A DNA stretch of 64,000 nt from Arthrobacter sp. (GCA_031277795.1 JAITLQ010000008.1:1-64000); one strand, 5' to 3'; shown: positions 54,665-63,601, counted from the stretch's first letter. Made by a program: numbers and translations. Notes: generated by a model from the sequence alone, not told the origin.

Positions 54665-56311
54665 TCAGGCGGAGGCCGTGGGGGCGACGCCCGTGTCGTC
54701 CACGGCGGCCATCGCCTCGAGGAGCTCCACCTCCATGGCGGAGCGGAACGCCGCCGACTCCGGCCGGAGCGCCAGGTTGGCCAGCTCCCCGGGGTCGCTC
54801 GCGTGGTCGTACAGCTCGGCTTCGCTGGAGCCGAAGTACCGCGTGAAGCGGCCCCTCGGCGTGATCACGGTGCGGATGCGCGTCGGCGCCGGCAGGCCCT
54901 CCGGCGAGAACGGCTGGTCCTCCTCGATGAGGAGCCGCTCGCGGATCGGAGCGTCCCCTCCCAGAACCGGTTCGAGCGAACGGCCGTGCATCCCGCGGAT
55001 CGCCGTGGCGCCGCCGAGCTCGAGCAGCGTCGCCGTGATGTCCACGGAGGACACCAGCGCCTCGCGGGACCCCGAACGCTCGGGCCGGCGCGGGTCGGCT
55101 ACCACGAGCGGCACCCGGGTCACGGCCGAGTAGTGAACAAAGTGCTTGAGCATCAGCCCGTGGTCACCGAAGAGGTCGCCGTGGTCCGCGGTGAAGAGCA
55201 CCACCGTGTTCTCCGCCTGCCCCGTCTCCTCGAGGGCGCGCAGCACCCGGCCCACCTGCTCGTCCATGAACTCGATCAGGCCGTACTGAGCCGCCGCGGC
55301 GTCCCGGTACTGCCGCTCGGTGACGCTGAACGCCATGGTGGGGTCCGGATCGGGCTGCCCGCGGCGCGCCGCCATGGCCCGGATGTGGGCCGGCGAGTCG
55401 GCGTGATCCTGTTCGAAGCCGAGCGGCAGCGGCAGGGCGTCCGGGGCGTAGCGATCCGCGTACTCCTGCGGAGGGGCAAACGGGTGGTGCGGGTCCGGGA
55501 AGGACATGAAGAGGAAGAAGGGCTCCTCCGCGTCCGCCGCCGCGCGCACGCGCGCCTCGGCCCGTTCGCCCACGAACGCCGTGGGATGGGCGTGGGCCGG
55601 GATGGCCGAGGTGTAGATCTGGTTCCAGGTCGCGTCTGCGCGCAGTGCCGCATCGTGCCCGCCCAGGAGCGAGGCATCGACGCCGCGCTCGCTGGCCCAC
55701 CAGCGCCAGTGGCCGCCGGGCGCATCGCCGTGGCCGATCACGAGATCCACCTCGTCGTAGCCGTAGTAACCGGCCGGGAGCGGGACCAGCGCGGCGTCGT
55801 GCCGTTGCCTGTCCTCCCACTGATCCCAGCCTTGCTCCCGGTGCGGCCGGTTTGCGTCGGGTGCACCGGGGTCGACCAGCAGGGGCGAGGTGAGGGCGAT
55901 CTGTTCGGCCTGATCGTCCTCGAAGTCCCACCCCATGTTCTGGTGGTGCAGCTTGCCCACGGCGGCCGTGGAGTAGCCGGCGTCCGCGAGCTGCTGCACG
56001 AAGGTCGTGTGGTCAGGGTCGAGAGTGATGCCGTTGCAGCGCGTGCCGTGGGCGCTCGGCCAGCGGCCGGTCATGAGGCTCGCCCGGTTGGGCATGCACG
56101 TGGGGTTGGCCACGTGCGCGTTTTCGAAGACCACGCCGCGCTCGGCCAGGGCGTCGAGGTGCGGCGTGCGCACGCTCGGATTGCCCCCGAAGCCGAGGTG
56201 GTCCGCGCGCAGCTGGTCGCAGATGATCATCACGATGTTGGGGCGCTCCGCGTCCGGCACCGGGGCGGCGTTCGGATCGACGACGCCGGGGGAGGGGCTT
56301 TCCAGGCTCAT
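54665..56311 (-). CDS. Cytoplasmic formylglycine-dependent sulfatase
   Basis: Sulfatase of 548 residues. The maturation motif PTCMPNRASLMTG (Cys72, Pro74, Arg76) shows that Cys72 must be oxidised to formylglycine before the enzyme can hydrolyse sulfate esters. Metal ligands are suggested by VMIICDQLRADH (Asp32) and FTADHGDLFGDH. No signal peptide is present, so desulfation is intracellular, in keeping with the ABC importer encoded just upstream. Resembles alkyl-/choline-sulfatase type sequences more than aryl ones, but substrate is not determined. Last gene of the six-gene operon; a formylglycine-generating enzyme gene is in the same cluster. Confidence 0.92.
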   Translation of the reverse strand: MSLESPSPGVVDPNAAPVPDAERPNIVMIICDQLRADHLGFGGNPSVRTPHLDALAERGVVFENAHVANPTCMPNRASLMTGRWPSAHGTRCNGITLDPDHTTFVQQLADAGYSTAAVGKLHHQNMGWDFEDDQAEQIALTSPLLVDPGAPDANRPHREQGWDQWEDRQRHDAALVPLPAGYYGYDEVDLVIGHGDAPGGHWRWWASERGVDASLLGGHDAALRADATWNQIYTSAIPAHAHPTAFVGERAEARVRAAADAEEPFFLFMSFPDPHHPFAPPQEYADRYAPDALPLPLGFEQDHADSPAHIRAMAARRGQPDPDPTMAFSVTERQYRDAAAAQYGLIEFMDEQVGRVLRALEETGQAENTVVLFTADHGDLFGDHGLMLKHFVHYSAVTRVPLVVADPRRPERSGSREALVSSVDITATLLELGGATAIRGMHGRSLEPVLGGDAPIRERLLIEEDQPFSPEGLPAPTRIRTVITPRGRFTRYFGSSEAELYDHASDPGELANLALRPESAAFRSAMEVELLEAMAAVDDTGVAPTASA

Positions 56312-57183
56312 GCGGGGGCCCCCGCGGCGCCCGGAACGGCGTCCTCCATGGCCGACGGCGTGGGCTTGGCCGAGGCGTGCTGGATGAGGGAGAGCGTGTG
56401 GTTGCGCAGTTCCGCGAAGCGCGGCAGGGCGCGGGTGTCCAGCTGGTTGCGCGGAAGCGGCAGGTCCACGGTGAGCTCCTCGAGCACCACGGCGGGGCGC
56501 AGCCCGATCGCGACGATGCGATCGGAGAGGTACACGGCCTCGTCGATGTCGTGCGTGACGAGCAGGACCGTCATGCCGTAGTCGTCACGGATCTTGAGCA
56601 CCAGGTCCTCGAGGTCGAAGCGCGTCTGCGCGTCGACCGAGGCGAACGGCTCGTCCATGATGAGGATCTCCGGGCGATAGGCCAGCGCGCGGGCGATGGC
56701 CACGCGCTGCTGCATGCCGCCGGAGAGCTCCCACGGGTACTGCTTTGCCGCGTGGGAGAGGCCCACCGCGGCGAGGGCGTCCAGGATGCGCGTCCGCACC
56801 TCGGACTGCGGCAGCCGCAGGTGGCGCAGGGGCAGGCGCAGGTTCTTCTCCACCGTCAGCCACGGCATGAGCGAGCGCGAGTAGTCCTGGAACACGAGGG
56901 CCATTTCCGGCGGCGGCGAGTAGATGCGGCGCCCGTCGATGCTCATCTCGCCTCCCGTGGAGGGGTGCAGGCCGGCGAGGCACTTGAGCAGCGTGGTCTT
57001 GCCGACGCCGGAGGGCCCCACGAGGCAGACGACCTCGCCGGCGTTCACGGAGAACGTGAGGTTGCCGATGATGTCGGTGCGCTTGCCCTTGCTCGTGTAG
57101 GACTTGGCGAGGCCGTCCACCTTGAGCAGGAGCTCGCCGGGGCGGGGGGACGTGGTGCCGGTGCGGGTGCCGAGGGTGCTCAT
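56308..57183 (-). CDS. ABC importer ATPase (sulfonate/nitrate/taurine class)
   Basis: SsuB/TauB-type ATPase of 291 residues: Walker A GPSGVGKTT, signature LSGGMQQR, Walker B LIMDEPFASVDAQTR, typical of this class. C-terminal tail of about 30 residues carries Pro/Ala. ATGA overlap with the sulfatase and a similar overlap with its permease gene. Drives uptake by the two downstream-listed permeases. Confidence 0.93.
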   Translation of the reverse strand: MSTLGTRTGTTSPRPGELLLKVDGLAKSYTSKGKRTDIIGNLTFSVNAGEVVCLVGPSGVGKTTLLKCLAGLHPSTGGEMSIDGRRIYSPPPEMALVFQDYSRSLMPWLTVEKNLRLPLRHLRLPQSEVRTRILDALAAVGLSHAAKQYPWELSGGMQQRVAIARALAYRPEILIMDEPFASVDAQTRFDLEDLVLKIRDDYGMTVLLVTHDIDEAVYLSDRIVAIGLRPAVVLEELTVDLPLPRNQLDTRALPRFAELRNHTLSLIQHASAKPTPSAMEDAVPGAAGAPA

Positions 57184-57959
57184 GCTGCACGCTCCAATCG
57201 TTTTGAGCTCACGTACCAGGACAGAACCCGGTTCTTCACGAGGTCGAACAAGATGTTGGTGAGGAAGCCGATGAGGCCGAGCAGGAGGATGCCCGCCCAC
57301 ATGTCGGCCGACATGAAGCTCTGCTGAGCCAGGAGGGTCATGGCGCCGATGCCCTGGGAGGAACCGAGCATCTCGGAGGCGATCATGACGATGAAGGCGA
57401 CCTGCAGGGACACCTGCATGCCGGAGACGATCTGCGGCAGCGAGCTCGGCAGGTACACGCGCAGCAGCCGGTCGCCGCGGGAGAAGCGGTAGACGGCCCC
57501 GACGTCCTTCAGCCCGGGCTCCACCGAGCGGATGCCGTCGATGGTGGAGAGCATCGTGGGGAACATCGCCGCGATGACGATCGAGGCGACGCGCATCTCG
57601 TTCCCGAAGCCTACGAGGGTGATGAGGATCGGGATGAGCGCCACGGGCGGGATGCCGCGCAGGAACTGCACGACGGGGGAGAGCATGGCGTTGAGCACGG
57701 GCACGGTGGCCATCGCGAAGCCCAGCGCCACGCCCAGGATCACGGCGATCGCGAAACCGACGAAGAGGTTGCCAAGGCTGGGCAGGACGTCTGTGGCGAA
57801 GTGATCGAAGAGCCACAGCTCCTTGAACCGCACCACGATGTCCCGCAGCGGCGGGAAGAAGGGATTCAACGATCCAGCGGAGGCGAGGTACCACCAGGCC
57901 AGGAGGGCGATCGGGACGAGGACACCCACCGCCACGGAGATGATCTTGCGCGTGTTCAT
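57180..57959 (-). CDS. ABC importer permease (SsuC/TauC type)
   Basis: BPD-type permease of 259 residues with six helices and the cytoplasmic EAA loop region AMFPTMLSTIDGIRSVEPGL. Partner of the adjacent permease (overlap 4 bases), so the pore is probably a heterodimer. Substrate by context is an organic sulfate ester. Confidence 0.92.
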   Translation of the reverse strand: MNTRKIISVAVGVLVPIALLAWWYLASAGSLNPFFPPLRDIVVRFKELWLFDHFATDVLPSLGNLFVGFAIAVILGVALGFAMATVPVLNAMLSPVVQFLRGIPPVALIPILITLVGFGNEMRVASIVIAAMFPTMLSTIDGIRSVEPGLKDVGAVYRFSRGDRLLRVYLPSSLPQIVSGMQVSLQVAFIVMIASEMLGSSQGIGAMTLLAQQSFMSADMWAGILLLGLIGFLTNILFDLVKNRVLSWYVSSKRLERAA

Positions 57960-58867
57960 GAGCCTGTCTTCCTGAAGGACGGGTGCCAGTGCAGGAGCCG
58001 GCGCTCCGCGGCGGAGCTGATGCCCTGGGCGGCGACGCCGAGGACACCGAGCACCACCACGAGGGCGTACATGTTGGCGACCTCGCCTGCCGACTGCGCC
58101 AGGTAGATGCTGCGGCCGAGACCGGGCGAGCCGCCGAGCAGGCCGGCCACCACCGTCACCACGAGGGAGGCGGGGGCTGCGATGCGCATGGCCGTGCCGA
58201 TGAAGGGCAGCGAGGAAGGAAGCACGATCCGCCAGAGGGATTCGGCGGTGCCGATGCCGTACGAACGGGCCGTGCTCAGCGCCACGGGATCCACGTCCTC
58301 CACGCCGGCGATGGTCTGGATGGCGATCGCCAGGGCGCACCCGACGATGACCAGGAAGATCGCCATCTGCTGCGTGGGACCCCAGATCATGACCGCCAAG
58401 GGCAGCACCACGATGGGCGGGATGGGCTTCAGGAACTCGGTGACGGCGAGGGTCGCCGAGCGCACGAGCGGGAAGCGGCCGGCCAGCACGCCGAACACGA
58501 CGCCGATGACGGAGGAGACGGCGAGGCCGATGGCGGCGATGCCGATCGTGGCGCCCAGCTCGCTCCAGAAGGCCGCGGTGCCCAGGAGCCCCGCGAGGGC
58601 GCTCAGGGTCTCGAGCACGCTCGGCAGGCCGGAACCGAAGCGCCCGCTGGCCGCCGCGGCCTGCCAGAGCCCAAGCACCAGCACCGCGCCGAGCACGCCG
58701 TAGGCGAGGTGGGCGAAGCGGCCGAGCGAGCGGGGCTCGCCGGAGCGCGAGGCGCGCCGCGCGCTGGGGCTCAGCCGAACGCCGTCGGGCAAGGAAGCCT
58801 CCGACCGCGCGGCGGCGCCTCCGGCGTCGGCCGGGGGCTCACTGAGCCGTGACGACGTCGGCGTCAT
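57956..58867 (-). CDS. ABC importer permease (SsuC/TauC type)
   Basis: Second BPD permease, 303 residues, with a 45-residue polar N-terminal tail including LPDGV from a GCCGTCGGGC site. Six helices and the EAA-type loop DVDPVALSTARSYGIG. Its start overlaps the end of the binding-protein gene by 29 bases, suggesting tight coupling. It has diverged strongly from the other permease. Confidence 0.9.
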   Translation of the reverse strand: MTPTSSRLSEPPADAGGAAARSEASLPDGVRLSPSARRASRSGEPRSLGRFAHLAYGVLGAVLVLGLWQAAAASGRFGSGLPSVLETLSALAGLLGTAAFWSELGATIGIAAIGLAVSSVIGVVFGVLAGRFPLVRSATLAVTEFLKPIPPIVVLPLAVMIWGPTQQMAIFLVIVGCALAIAIQTIAGVEDVDPVALSTARSYGIGTAESLWRIVLPSSLPFIGTAMRIAAPASLVVTVVAGLLGGSPGLGRSIYLAQSAGEVANMYALVVVLGVLGVAAQGISSAAERRLLHWHPSFRKTGS

Positions 58868-59846
58868 CGATCTTCACCGCCTCGGGCAGGTATCCGAGCG
58901 CGGCCAGCTTGTCGGAGGCGCGCTGCAGGTCGGCGGCGCGCACCTCGGTGGGCCAGTACGTCATAGCGGTCTGCTTCACCGTCTCCAGCGGCACCTTGGT
59001 GACCTCGGCGGCCACCTTCTGCGCCTCGTCGTAGTTCTCGTTCGCGTAGGCGTTCGCCTCGTAGATGGCCTTGATGAAGGACTGCACGCCCGCCGACTTC
59101 TTCTGGACGGTGGAGTCGCCGGCGATCCACAGGCCGACCGCGCCCTTCTCGAAGAACTCAACGCCCGGCGAGGCGATGAACTTCGCGCCGGACTCCTTGG
59201 CCTTGATCGTGAAGGGGGCGACGAGCCCCGAGGCGTCCACGCGCCCCTGCTCGAGGGACTGCAGCGCGGAGTTCGGGTCCAGCACCATCCAATTGATCTT
59301 GGCCGGGTCGCCGCCGTCCTGCTTGACGGCGTTGGCGATGGTGACCTCGAGCTGAGCCTTGCGGGCCGGCACCGAGACCTTCTTGCCCTCCAGGTCCTTG
59401 GGGCGGGTAATGCCGGAGTCCTTGCCGGCATACAAGCCGGTGTCATCCACGGCCGTGGCGTCCTTGGCGGTCTCGGCCACCGCGTTGTCCCGGTAGCCAT
59501 CGGCCGCGGCCAGGACCTTGAGCGGCACCTTCTGGGAACGGGCGTTCAGGTACGGGATGGAGGGAGCGTACGTGATGTCCAGCTGGCCGGACTGGGCCGC
59601 GGCGATGCCGGCGGCGGGGTTGGCCACGACGGTCGTTTCCACCGTGATGCCCTGCTTCTCGAAGAAGCCCTTCTGCTGGGCCAGCGTGATGCCGGCGTCC
59701 GAACCGATGCCGATGATGCCCACCTTGAGCGTCTTCTGGTCGCCGGAGGCGGAGCCGGAATCGGCGGGGGCCCCGCAGGCGGACAGGGTGAGGGCCGCCG
59801 CGGCGGCGAGGGCGGCACCGGCGGCCGCGATCTGACGTGTGCGCAT
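58839..59846 (-). CDS. ABC importer substrate-binding lipoprotein (SsuA/NMT1-like)
   Basis: Lipoprotein of 335 residues: signal peptide with lipobox LSAC (Cys24), then an SBP domain of the sulfonate/nitrate/taurine (SsuA/NMT1) class, with KVGIIGIGSDAGITLAQQKGFF and DPNSALQSLEQGRVDASGLV. It would catch the sulfated substrate outside the membrane. AAGGA lies upstream of the ATG. Second gene of the operon, 50 bases after the amidohydrolase. Confidence 0.92.
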   Translation of the reverse strand: MRTRQIAAAGAALAAAAALTLSACGAPADSGSASGDQKTLKVGIIGIGSDAGITLAQQKGFFEKQGITVETTVVANPAAGIAAAQSGQLDITYAPSIPYLNARSQKVPLKVLAAADGYRDNAVAETAKDATAVDDTGLYAGKDSGITRPKDLEGKKVSVPARKAQLEVTIANAVKQDGGDPAKINWMVLDPNSALQSLEQGRVDASGLVAPFTIKAKESGAKFIASPGVEFFEKGAVGLWIAGDSTVQKKSAGVQSFIKAIYEANAYANENYDEAQKVAAEVTKVPLETVKQTAMTYWPTEVRAADLQRASDKLAALGYLPEAVKIDDADVVTAQ

Positions 59847-59896
59847 GGTGGGTCCTTCGTGGTTGGTGTACCTGGGTACGGGGTGAGGGAGGGGAA

Positions 59897-61588
59897 CTAG
59901 AGCTGGTGGACGAGGCGGCCGCCGACCACGGTGTGGGTGGCGGGGAGCGCGGCGAGCCGCGAGACGTCTCGGGGGAGGGGCTCCGAGAGCACGGTGAGGT
60001 CCGCGAGCAGGCCGGGGCGGACGGCGCCCTTGCGCCGCTCCGCGTGGTCCTGCCAAGCCGGGGCCTCGGTCATGAGGAAGAGGGCCTGGGCCAGGCTCAG
60101 GCGTTCCGGGTCGCCCTCGCCGGGGCCAGCGCTGGTGTTGCGGGTGACGGCGGCGGTCACGCTGGAGCGCCAGTCCGGCGTGGTGACGGGGGCGTCGGAG
60201 GCGATGTTGGGGCGCAATCCCAAAGAGAGGGAGCGGGCGAGCGGTTGCTGGGCGTCGAAGCGTTCCTGCCCCAGCAGGGACCGCATGAGCGCTCCGGCGC
60301 CGGCCCGGATGGCCGGGTTGGTGCTGTAGCCCATGCCCGCCGCGTGCAGCCGAGCCAGGGCGTGGTGGTCGGGGAACGCGCCGTGGATGACGTAGTGGCG
60401 GGCGTCCCGCGGGGCGCGGGACTGGGCGCGCTCGACGGCGCCGACGAGGGCCAGGGTGGCGGCGTCGCCGGTGGCGTGGACGCCGGCCTGGAGGCCCGCG
60501 GCGTGCACGGCGTCGATGATGAGACCGAGCTGGGTCTCGCGCTCCTCGTTCGTGGTGCCGGCGATCGCCAGGTGCCCGCAGCCGTGCCCGCACGGGCTCT
60601 CGTAGGCCGTGCTCATCCAAGCGGTGCCGGAGCGCGGCGTGCCATCGGCGAAGACCTTGACGCCGGCGATGTTCAGCCGTTCCGGGTGGACGCCGCGTTC
60701 CAGCGCGAGGCGGTGCAGGCCCTCCTCCAGGCCGCGGCGCGTGTCAGCGGCGTTGGCCCCGCCCGTGCCGTTGAAGAGGAGGAGCACGGTGGCCCGCAGG
60801 CTCAGCTCGCCGGAGGCGGCGAGGTCCACGAGCGCCTCGAGCGTGGGGGTGCCGCAGGTCCCGCCGAGCAGGCTGTCGCCGCCGGGGCCGAGGCCGGGCT
60901 CGGTGTAGGAGGTCAGCCCGAGGGCGTGCAGTTCCGCCTGGTGCGTGAGCAGGGCCTGGCGCAGGGCGTGAGTCGGGAGCGGGGGCAGCCCGCCGTTGAC
61001 GAGGGCCATCGCCGCGTCGGCGAAGTGGCCGCTGTAGCCGCCGTCCGGGAGGGCGCCGGTGACGCCGCCATCTACGGAGCGGGCGACTCCCGTCAAACCG
61101 AGGGCGCGCAGCCCCGCGGCGTTGACCAGAAGTTGGTGTCCGGTCTGGTCGTAGGCCACCGCGGGGTGATCGGGGGCCGCGTCGAGGAGCGCGTTGGCCG
61201 GCACGGGGCCGTGGACGGTCTCGTCCCAGCCGTGGGCGCGGATCCACCCGTCCGCCCCAGGGCGCGCCGTGTTCAGGGCCGCCTTGACGGCGTCCCACGT
61301 TCCGGCCGCGCCGAGCGGCAGGAGCAGGTGGCGGGCGGTGGCCGAGGCGGCGAAGTGCAGGTGTCCGTCGTTGAGCCCCGGGAGGATGGCGCCGCCCTGG
61401 GCGTCGATGACGCGCGTGGCCGGTCCGGCGCTGTCCAGCAGCTCGTCAGAGCCCACGGCCGTGATGAGGCCGTCGCGCACGGCAACCGTGCTGGGACGGC
61501 CCTGCGTGCGCGTCGCGTCGAGACCGGCGGCGGGTCCGATCTCGGGGACCACTCCGCCCGTGACGATCAGATCAGGCGCGGTGCTCAT
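59897..61588 (-). CDS. YtcJ-like metal-dependent amidohydrolase
   Basis: Amidohydrolase_3 family enzyme of 563 residues: the metal-binding DGHLHF (about 74-79), VIDAQGGAILPGLNDGH at the start of the barrel, HATGD and GLRPNIASDAPV. Members hydrolyse C-N bonds of N-substituted formamides, amino acids or cyclic compounds; a specific substrate cannot be read from sequence. First gene of the operon with the importer and sulfatase, so it may act on the sulfated compound or its product. Upstream, two dyads face the divergent TetR gene. Confidence 0.88.
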   Translation of the reverse strand: MSTAPDLIVTGGVVPEIGPAAGLDATRTQGRPSTVAVRDGLITAVGSDELLDSAGPATRVIDAQGGAILPGLNDGHLHFAASATARHLLLPLGAAGTWDAVKAALNTARPGADGWIRAHGWDETVHGPVPANALLDAAPDHPAVAYDQTGHQLLVNAAGLRALGLTGVARSVDGGVTGALPDGGYSGHFADAAMALVNGGLPPLPTHALRQALLTHQAELHALGLTSYTEPGLGPGGDSLLGGTCGTPTLEALVDLAASGELSLRATVLLLFNGTGGANAADTRRGLEEGLHRLALERGVHPERLNIAGVKVFADGTPRSGTAWMSTAYESPCGHGCGHLAIAGTTNEERETQLGLIIDAVHAAGLQAGVHATGDAATLALVGAVERAQSRAPRDARHYVIHGAFPDHHALARLHAAGMGYSTNPAIRAGAGALMRSLLGQERFDAQQPLARSLSLGLRPNIASDAPVTTPDWRSSVTAAVTRNTSAGPGEGDPERLSLAQALFLMTEAPAWQDHAERRKGAVRPGLLADLTVLSEPLPRDVSRLAALPATHTVVGGRLVHQL

Positions 61589-61622
61589 GGGCTCCTCCTC
61601 GGCGTTGAGTCGTGTGATGTGG

Positions 61623-61659
61623 CTAACAAGTGGTTAGAGTATGTCGCATGACTTAGTCA
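61623..61659. promoter_or_regulatory. Candidate TetR operators in the divergent gap
   Basis: CTAACAAGTGGTTAG at 61623-61637 is a dyad of CTAAC and GTTAG, and TGACTTAGTCA at 61649-61659 is an 11-base palindrome. Both are in the 202-base gap between the amidohydrolase and TetR genes, the normal place for autoregulated TetR sites. Confidence 0.5.
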
Positions 61660-61790
61660 CTTGACCAGGTGTTACGAGCGGACGTTCCTGACGATCCGTG
61701 CACGAAGTTTGGATCTACGCTCCGCCGCGGCGTGCGCGGACGAATGACAAGATGAGGTTCCGCGCGGCCGCGTGGAGAAGGAGGCAAGGC

Positions 61791-62429
61791 ATGGCCAGGG
61801 TGTCCCTCGAGGACAGGAGCCGGCAGTTCGTTGAGGCGGCGGCGCACGTCATCGCCCGCGAGGGGGCGACGGCGGCCACGACCCGGCGCATCGCCGCGGA
61901 GGCGGGCGCGCCGTTGGCCGCGTTGCACTACTGCTTCAGGAGTAAGGATGAGCTGCTCGACGCCGTCTACGACCACCTGAGTCGGGATTACGTTCGCGCC
62001 CTCGAACCGCTGGAGGAGGGGCTCGGCCTGGCGACCACCGTGCGCAGGCACGTCCGTCGGATCTGGCGCCGCATGATGGCGCAGCCGCACGAGCAGGTCA
62101 CCACCATCGAACTGCTCCTGCGCGTGCAACGCATGCGCACGCCGGAGGAGAGCGAGAACGCGCTCCAGATCAACCGCCGCATGTACGACGGCTGGATCAG
62201 CTCAACGACCCGCATCTTCTCCGAGGCCGCCGCGCGGGAAGGGATCGAGCCCGCGGTGCCCTTCGAGGAGGTTGCCCGCTTCACCGTCGCAGGCATCGAC
62301 GGCATCTCGCTGCAACACCTCGCCGACCCGGACGAGGAGCGCTACACGGCGCTCGTTGAACGGCTCGGCGAGGTCCTCATCGCCATGATCACGGGCCGGA
62401 TCGCGCCGGCCGAGGACGCCGTTGGCTGA
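61791..62429 (+). CDS. TetR family regulator
   Basis: TetR-type repressor of 212 residues: helix-turn-helix near 10-55 (AAHVIAREGATAATTRRIAA, ALHYCFRSKDELLDAVYDHL) and a ligand-binding C-terminal domain. Probably controls the divergent sulfatase/importer operon and itself in response to the imported compound or a product. ATG with GGAGG seven bases upstream. It overlaps the formylglycine-enzyme gene by 8 bases. Confidence 0.93.
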   Translation: MARVSLEDRSRQFVEAAAHVIAREGATAATTRRIAAEAGAPLAALHYCFRSKDELLDAVYDHLSRDYVRALEPLEEGLGLATTVRRHVRRIWRRMMAQPHEQVTTIELLLRVQRMRTPEESENALQINRRMYDGWISSTTRIFSEAAAREGIEPAVPFEEVARFTVAGIDGISLQHLADPDEERYTALVERLGEVLIAMITGRIAPAEDAVG

Positions 62430-63432
62430 GGGCACGCCGGATCAGCCGGGCGGCTGTTGCCACCCCGGCCCGGCCTCGCACGCTGGCCCGGAGGGGCCGG
62501 CCGGTCGCGCTCCCGGACGGCAGACGGGCGGTGCGGCGCGGGACGTCGTCGCCCTCCCCGCCGCCACGGTGCGGCTGGGTGATCACTGGAACGAGGGCTA
62601 TGCGGCGGACGGGGAGCTCCCCGTGCACGCCGTGAGCCTCGGCGCCTTCGACATCGACCGGGCGCCGGTGACGAACGCCCAGTTCGCTGACTTTGTTGAG
62701 CGCAGCGGCTACGTCACGCAGGCCGAGAGGCAGGGGGCGTCGGCCGTCTTCTACCTGCACGCCAGGGCCGCGGACGCGGATGTCCTGGGCCAGGCCAGCG
62801 GCGCGCCGTGGTGGCTCACCGTCAGGGGCGCGGATTGGGCGCACCCCACGGGTCCCGGCTCCACCTGGCGGGACCGGGAACGGCATCCGGTGGTCCAGGT
62901 GAGCTGGCACGACGCGGTGGCGTACGCCGCGTGGGCCGGCCGCTCCTTGCCGAGCGAGGCGCAGTGGGAGTATGCGGCGCGCGGGGGGCTCGACGGCGCC
63001 CGGTTCGCTTGGGGGGACGATCTTCACCCCGGCGGGCGGCACGTCTGCAACATCTGGCAGGGGCAGTTTCCCGTGACCGACCTTGGTGAGGACGGCTTCC
63101 TTGGAACCTCACCCGTGGGGCACTACCCGCCCAACGGCTTCGGGCTGCACGATGTGGCGGGCAATGTGTGGGAATGGTGCCTGGACGCCTTCGCGGTGGA
63201 CGCCTATCGTCGCCGGGCCGCCCAGGGGATCGCCGTCGATCCAGTGGAACACGGCCCGGCAGGTGCGTCGCCGGGAGAGTTGGAGCGCGTGATTCGCGGG
63301 GGATCCCATCTCTGCCACGACTCCTACTGCCATCGCTACCGCGTCGCCGCGCGCTCGCGGGCCACGGCGTTGTCAACGAGCTCCAATACCGGCTTCCGCA
63401 CCGTCTCGGCGGCGCGGAAATGCCCGAGCTAG
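62422..63432 (+). CDS. Formylglycine-generating enzyme family protein
   Basis: SUMF1/FGE-type enzyme of 336 residues that oxidises the sulfatase Cys to formylglycine using oxygen and copper. The active-site segment GGSHLCHDSYCHRYRVAARSR holds the paired cysteines 298 and 303, matching the Cys336/Cys341 spacing of human FGE. Landmarks EYAARGGLDGARFAWGD, NVWEWCLD and RNTGFR-like SNTGFRTVS are present. The only possible start upstream of the domain is TTG inside the TetR gene, implying coupled translation at low level. No secretion signal, so it matures the cytoplasmic sulfatase. Confidence 0.9.
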   Translation: MAEGTPDQPGGCCHPGPASHAGPEGPAGRAPGRQTGGAARDVVALPAATVRLGDHWNEGYAADGELPVHAVSLGAFDIDRAPVTNAQFADFVERSGYVTQAERQGASAVFYLHARAADADVLGQASGAPWWLTVRGADWAHPTGPGSTWRDRERHPVVQVSWHDAVAYAAWAGRSLPSEAQWEYAARGGLDGARFAWGDDLHPGGRHVCNIWQGQFPVTDLGEDGFLGTSPVGHYPPNGFGLHDVAGNVWEWCLDAFAVDAYRRRAAQGIAVDPVEHGPAGASPGELERVIRGGSHLCHDSYCHRYRVAARSRATALSTSSNTGFRTVSAARKCPS

Positions 63433-63513
63433 GCGTCGTCGGTGCCGCGCGGTCCCGCGCCGCACCCCCGGCGCCGCGCGGTCCACGCACGACGGCGCGC
63501 GGTCCCGAAAGCT

Positions 63514-63601
63514 GGTCCGATTTTCTGTCGAATCGGGGCCCACACCGGTCGAATCAACAGAAAATCGGACCGCGTTGCGCGGCGCAACAAGAAATCGGAC
63601 C
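63514..63601. repeat. Family 2 palindrome, copy 2, with trailing half-copy
   Basis: Arms GGTCCGATTTTCTGTCGA (63514-63531) and its near complement (63554-63571), one mismatch, followed by a decayed right arm CAACAAGAAATCGGACC. Lies between the convergent FGE and oxygenase genes. Confidence 0.88.

Noticed and set aside
59837-61651. Long plus-strand frame opposite the amidohydrolase
   Set aside because: Glycine/valine-rich antisense reading with no motif; the minus-strand gene has metal-binding motifs and operon context.
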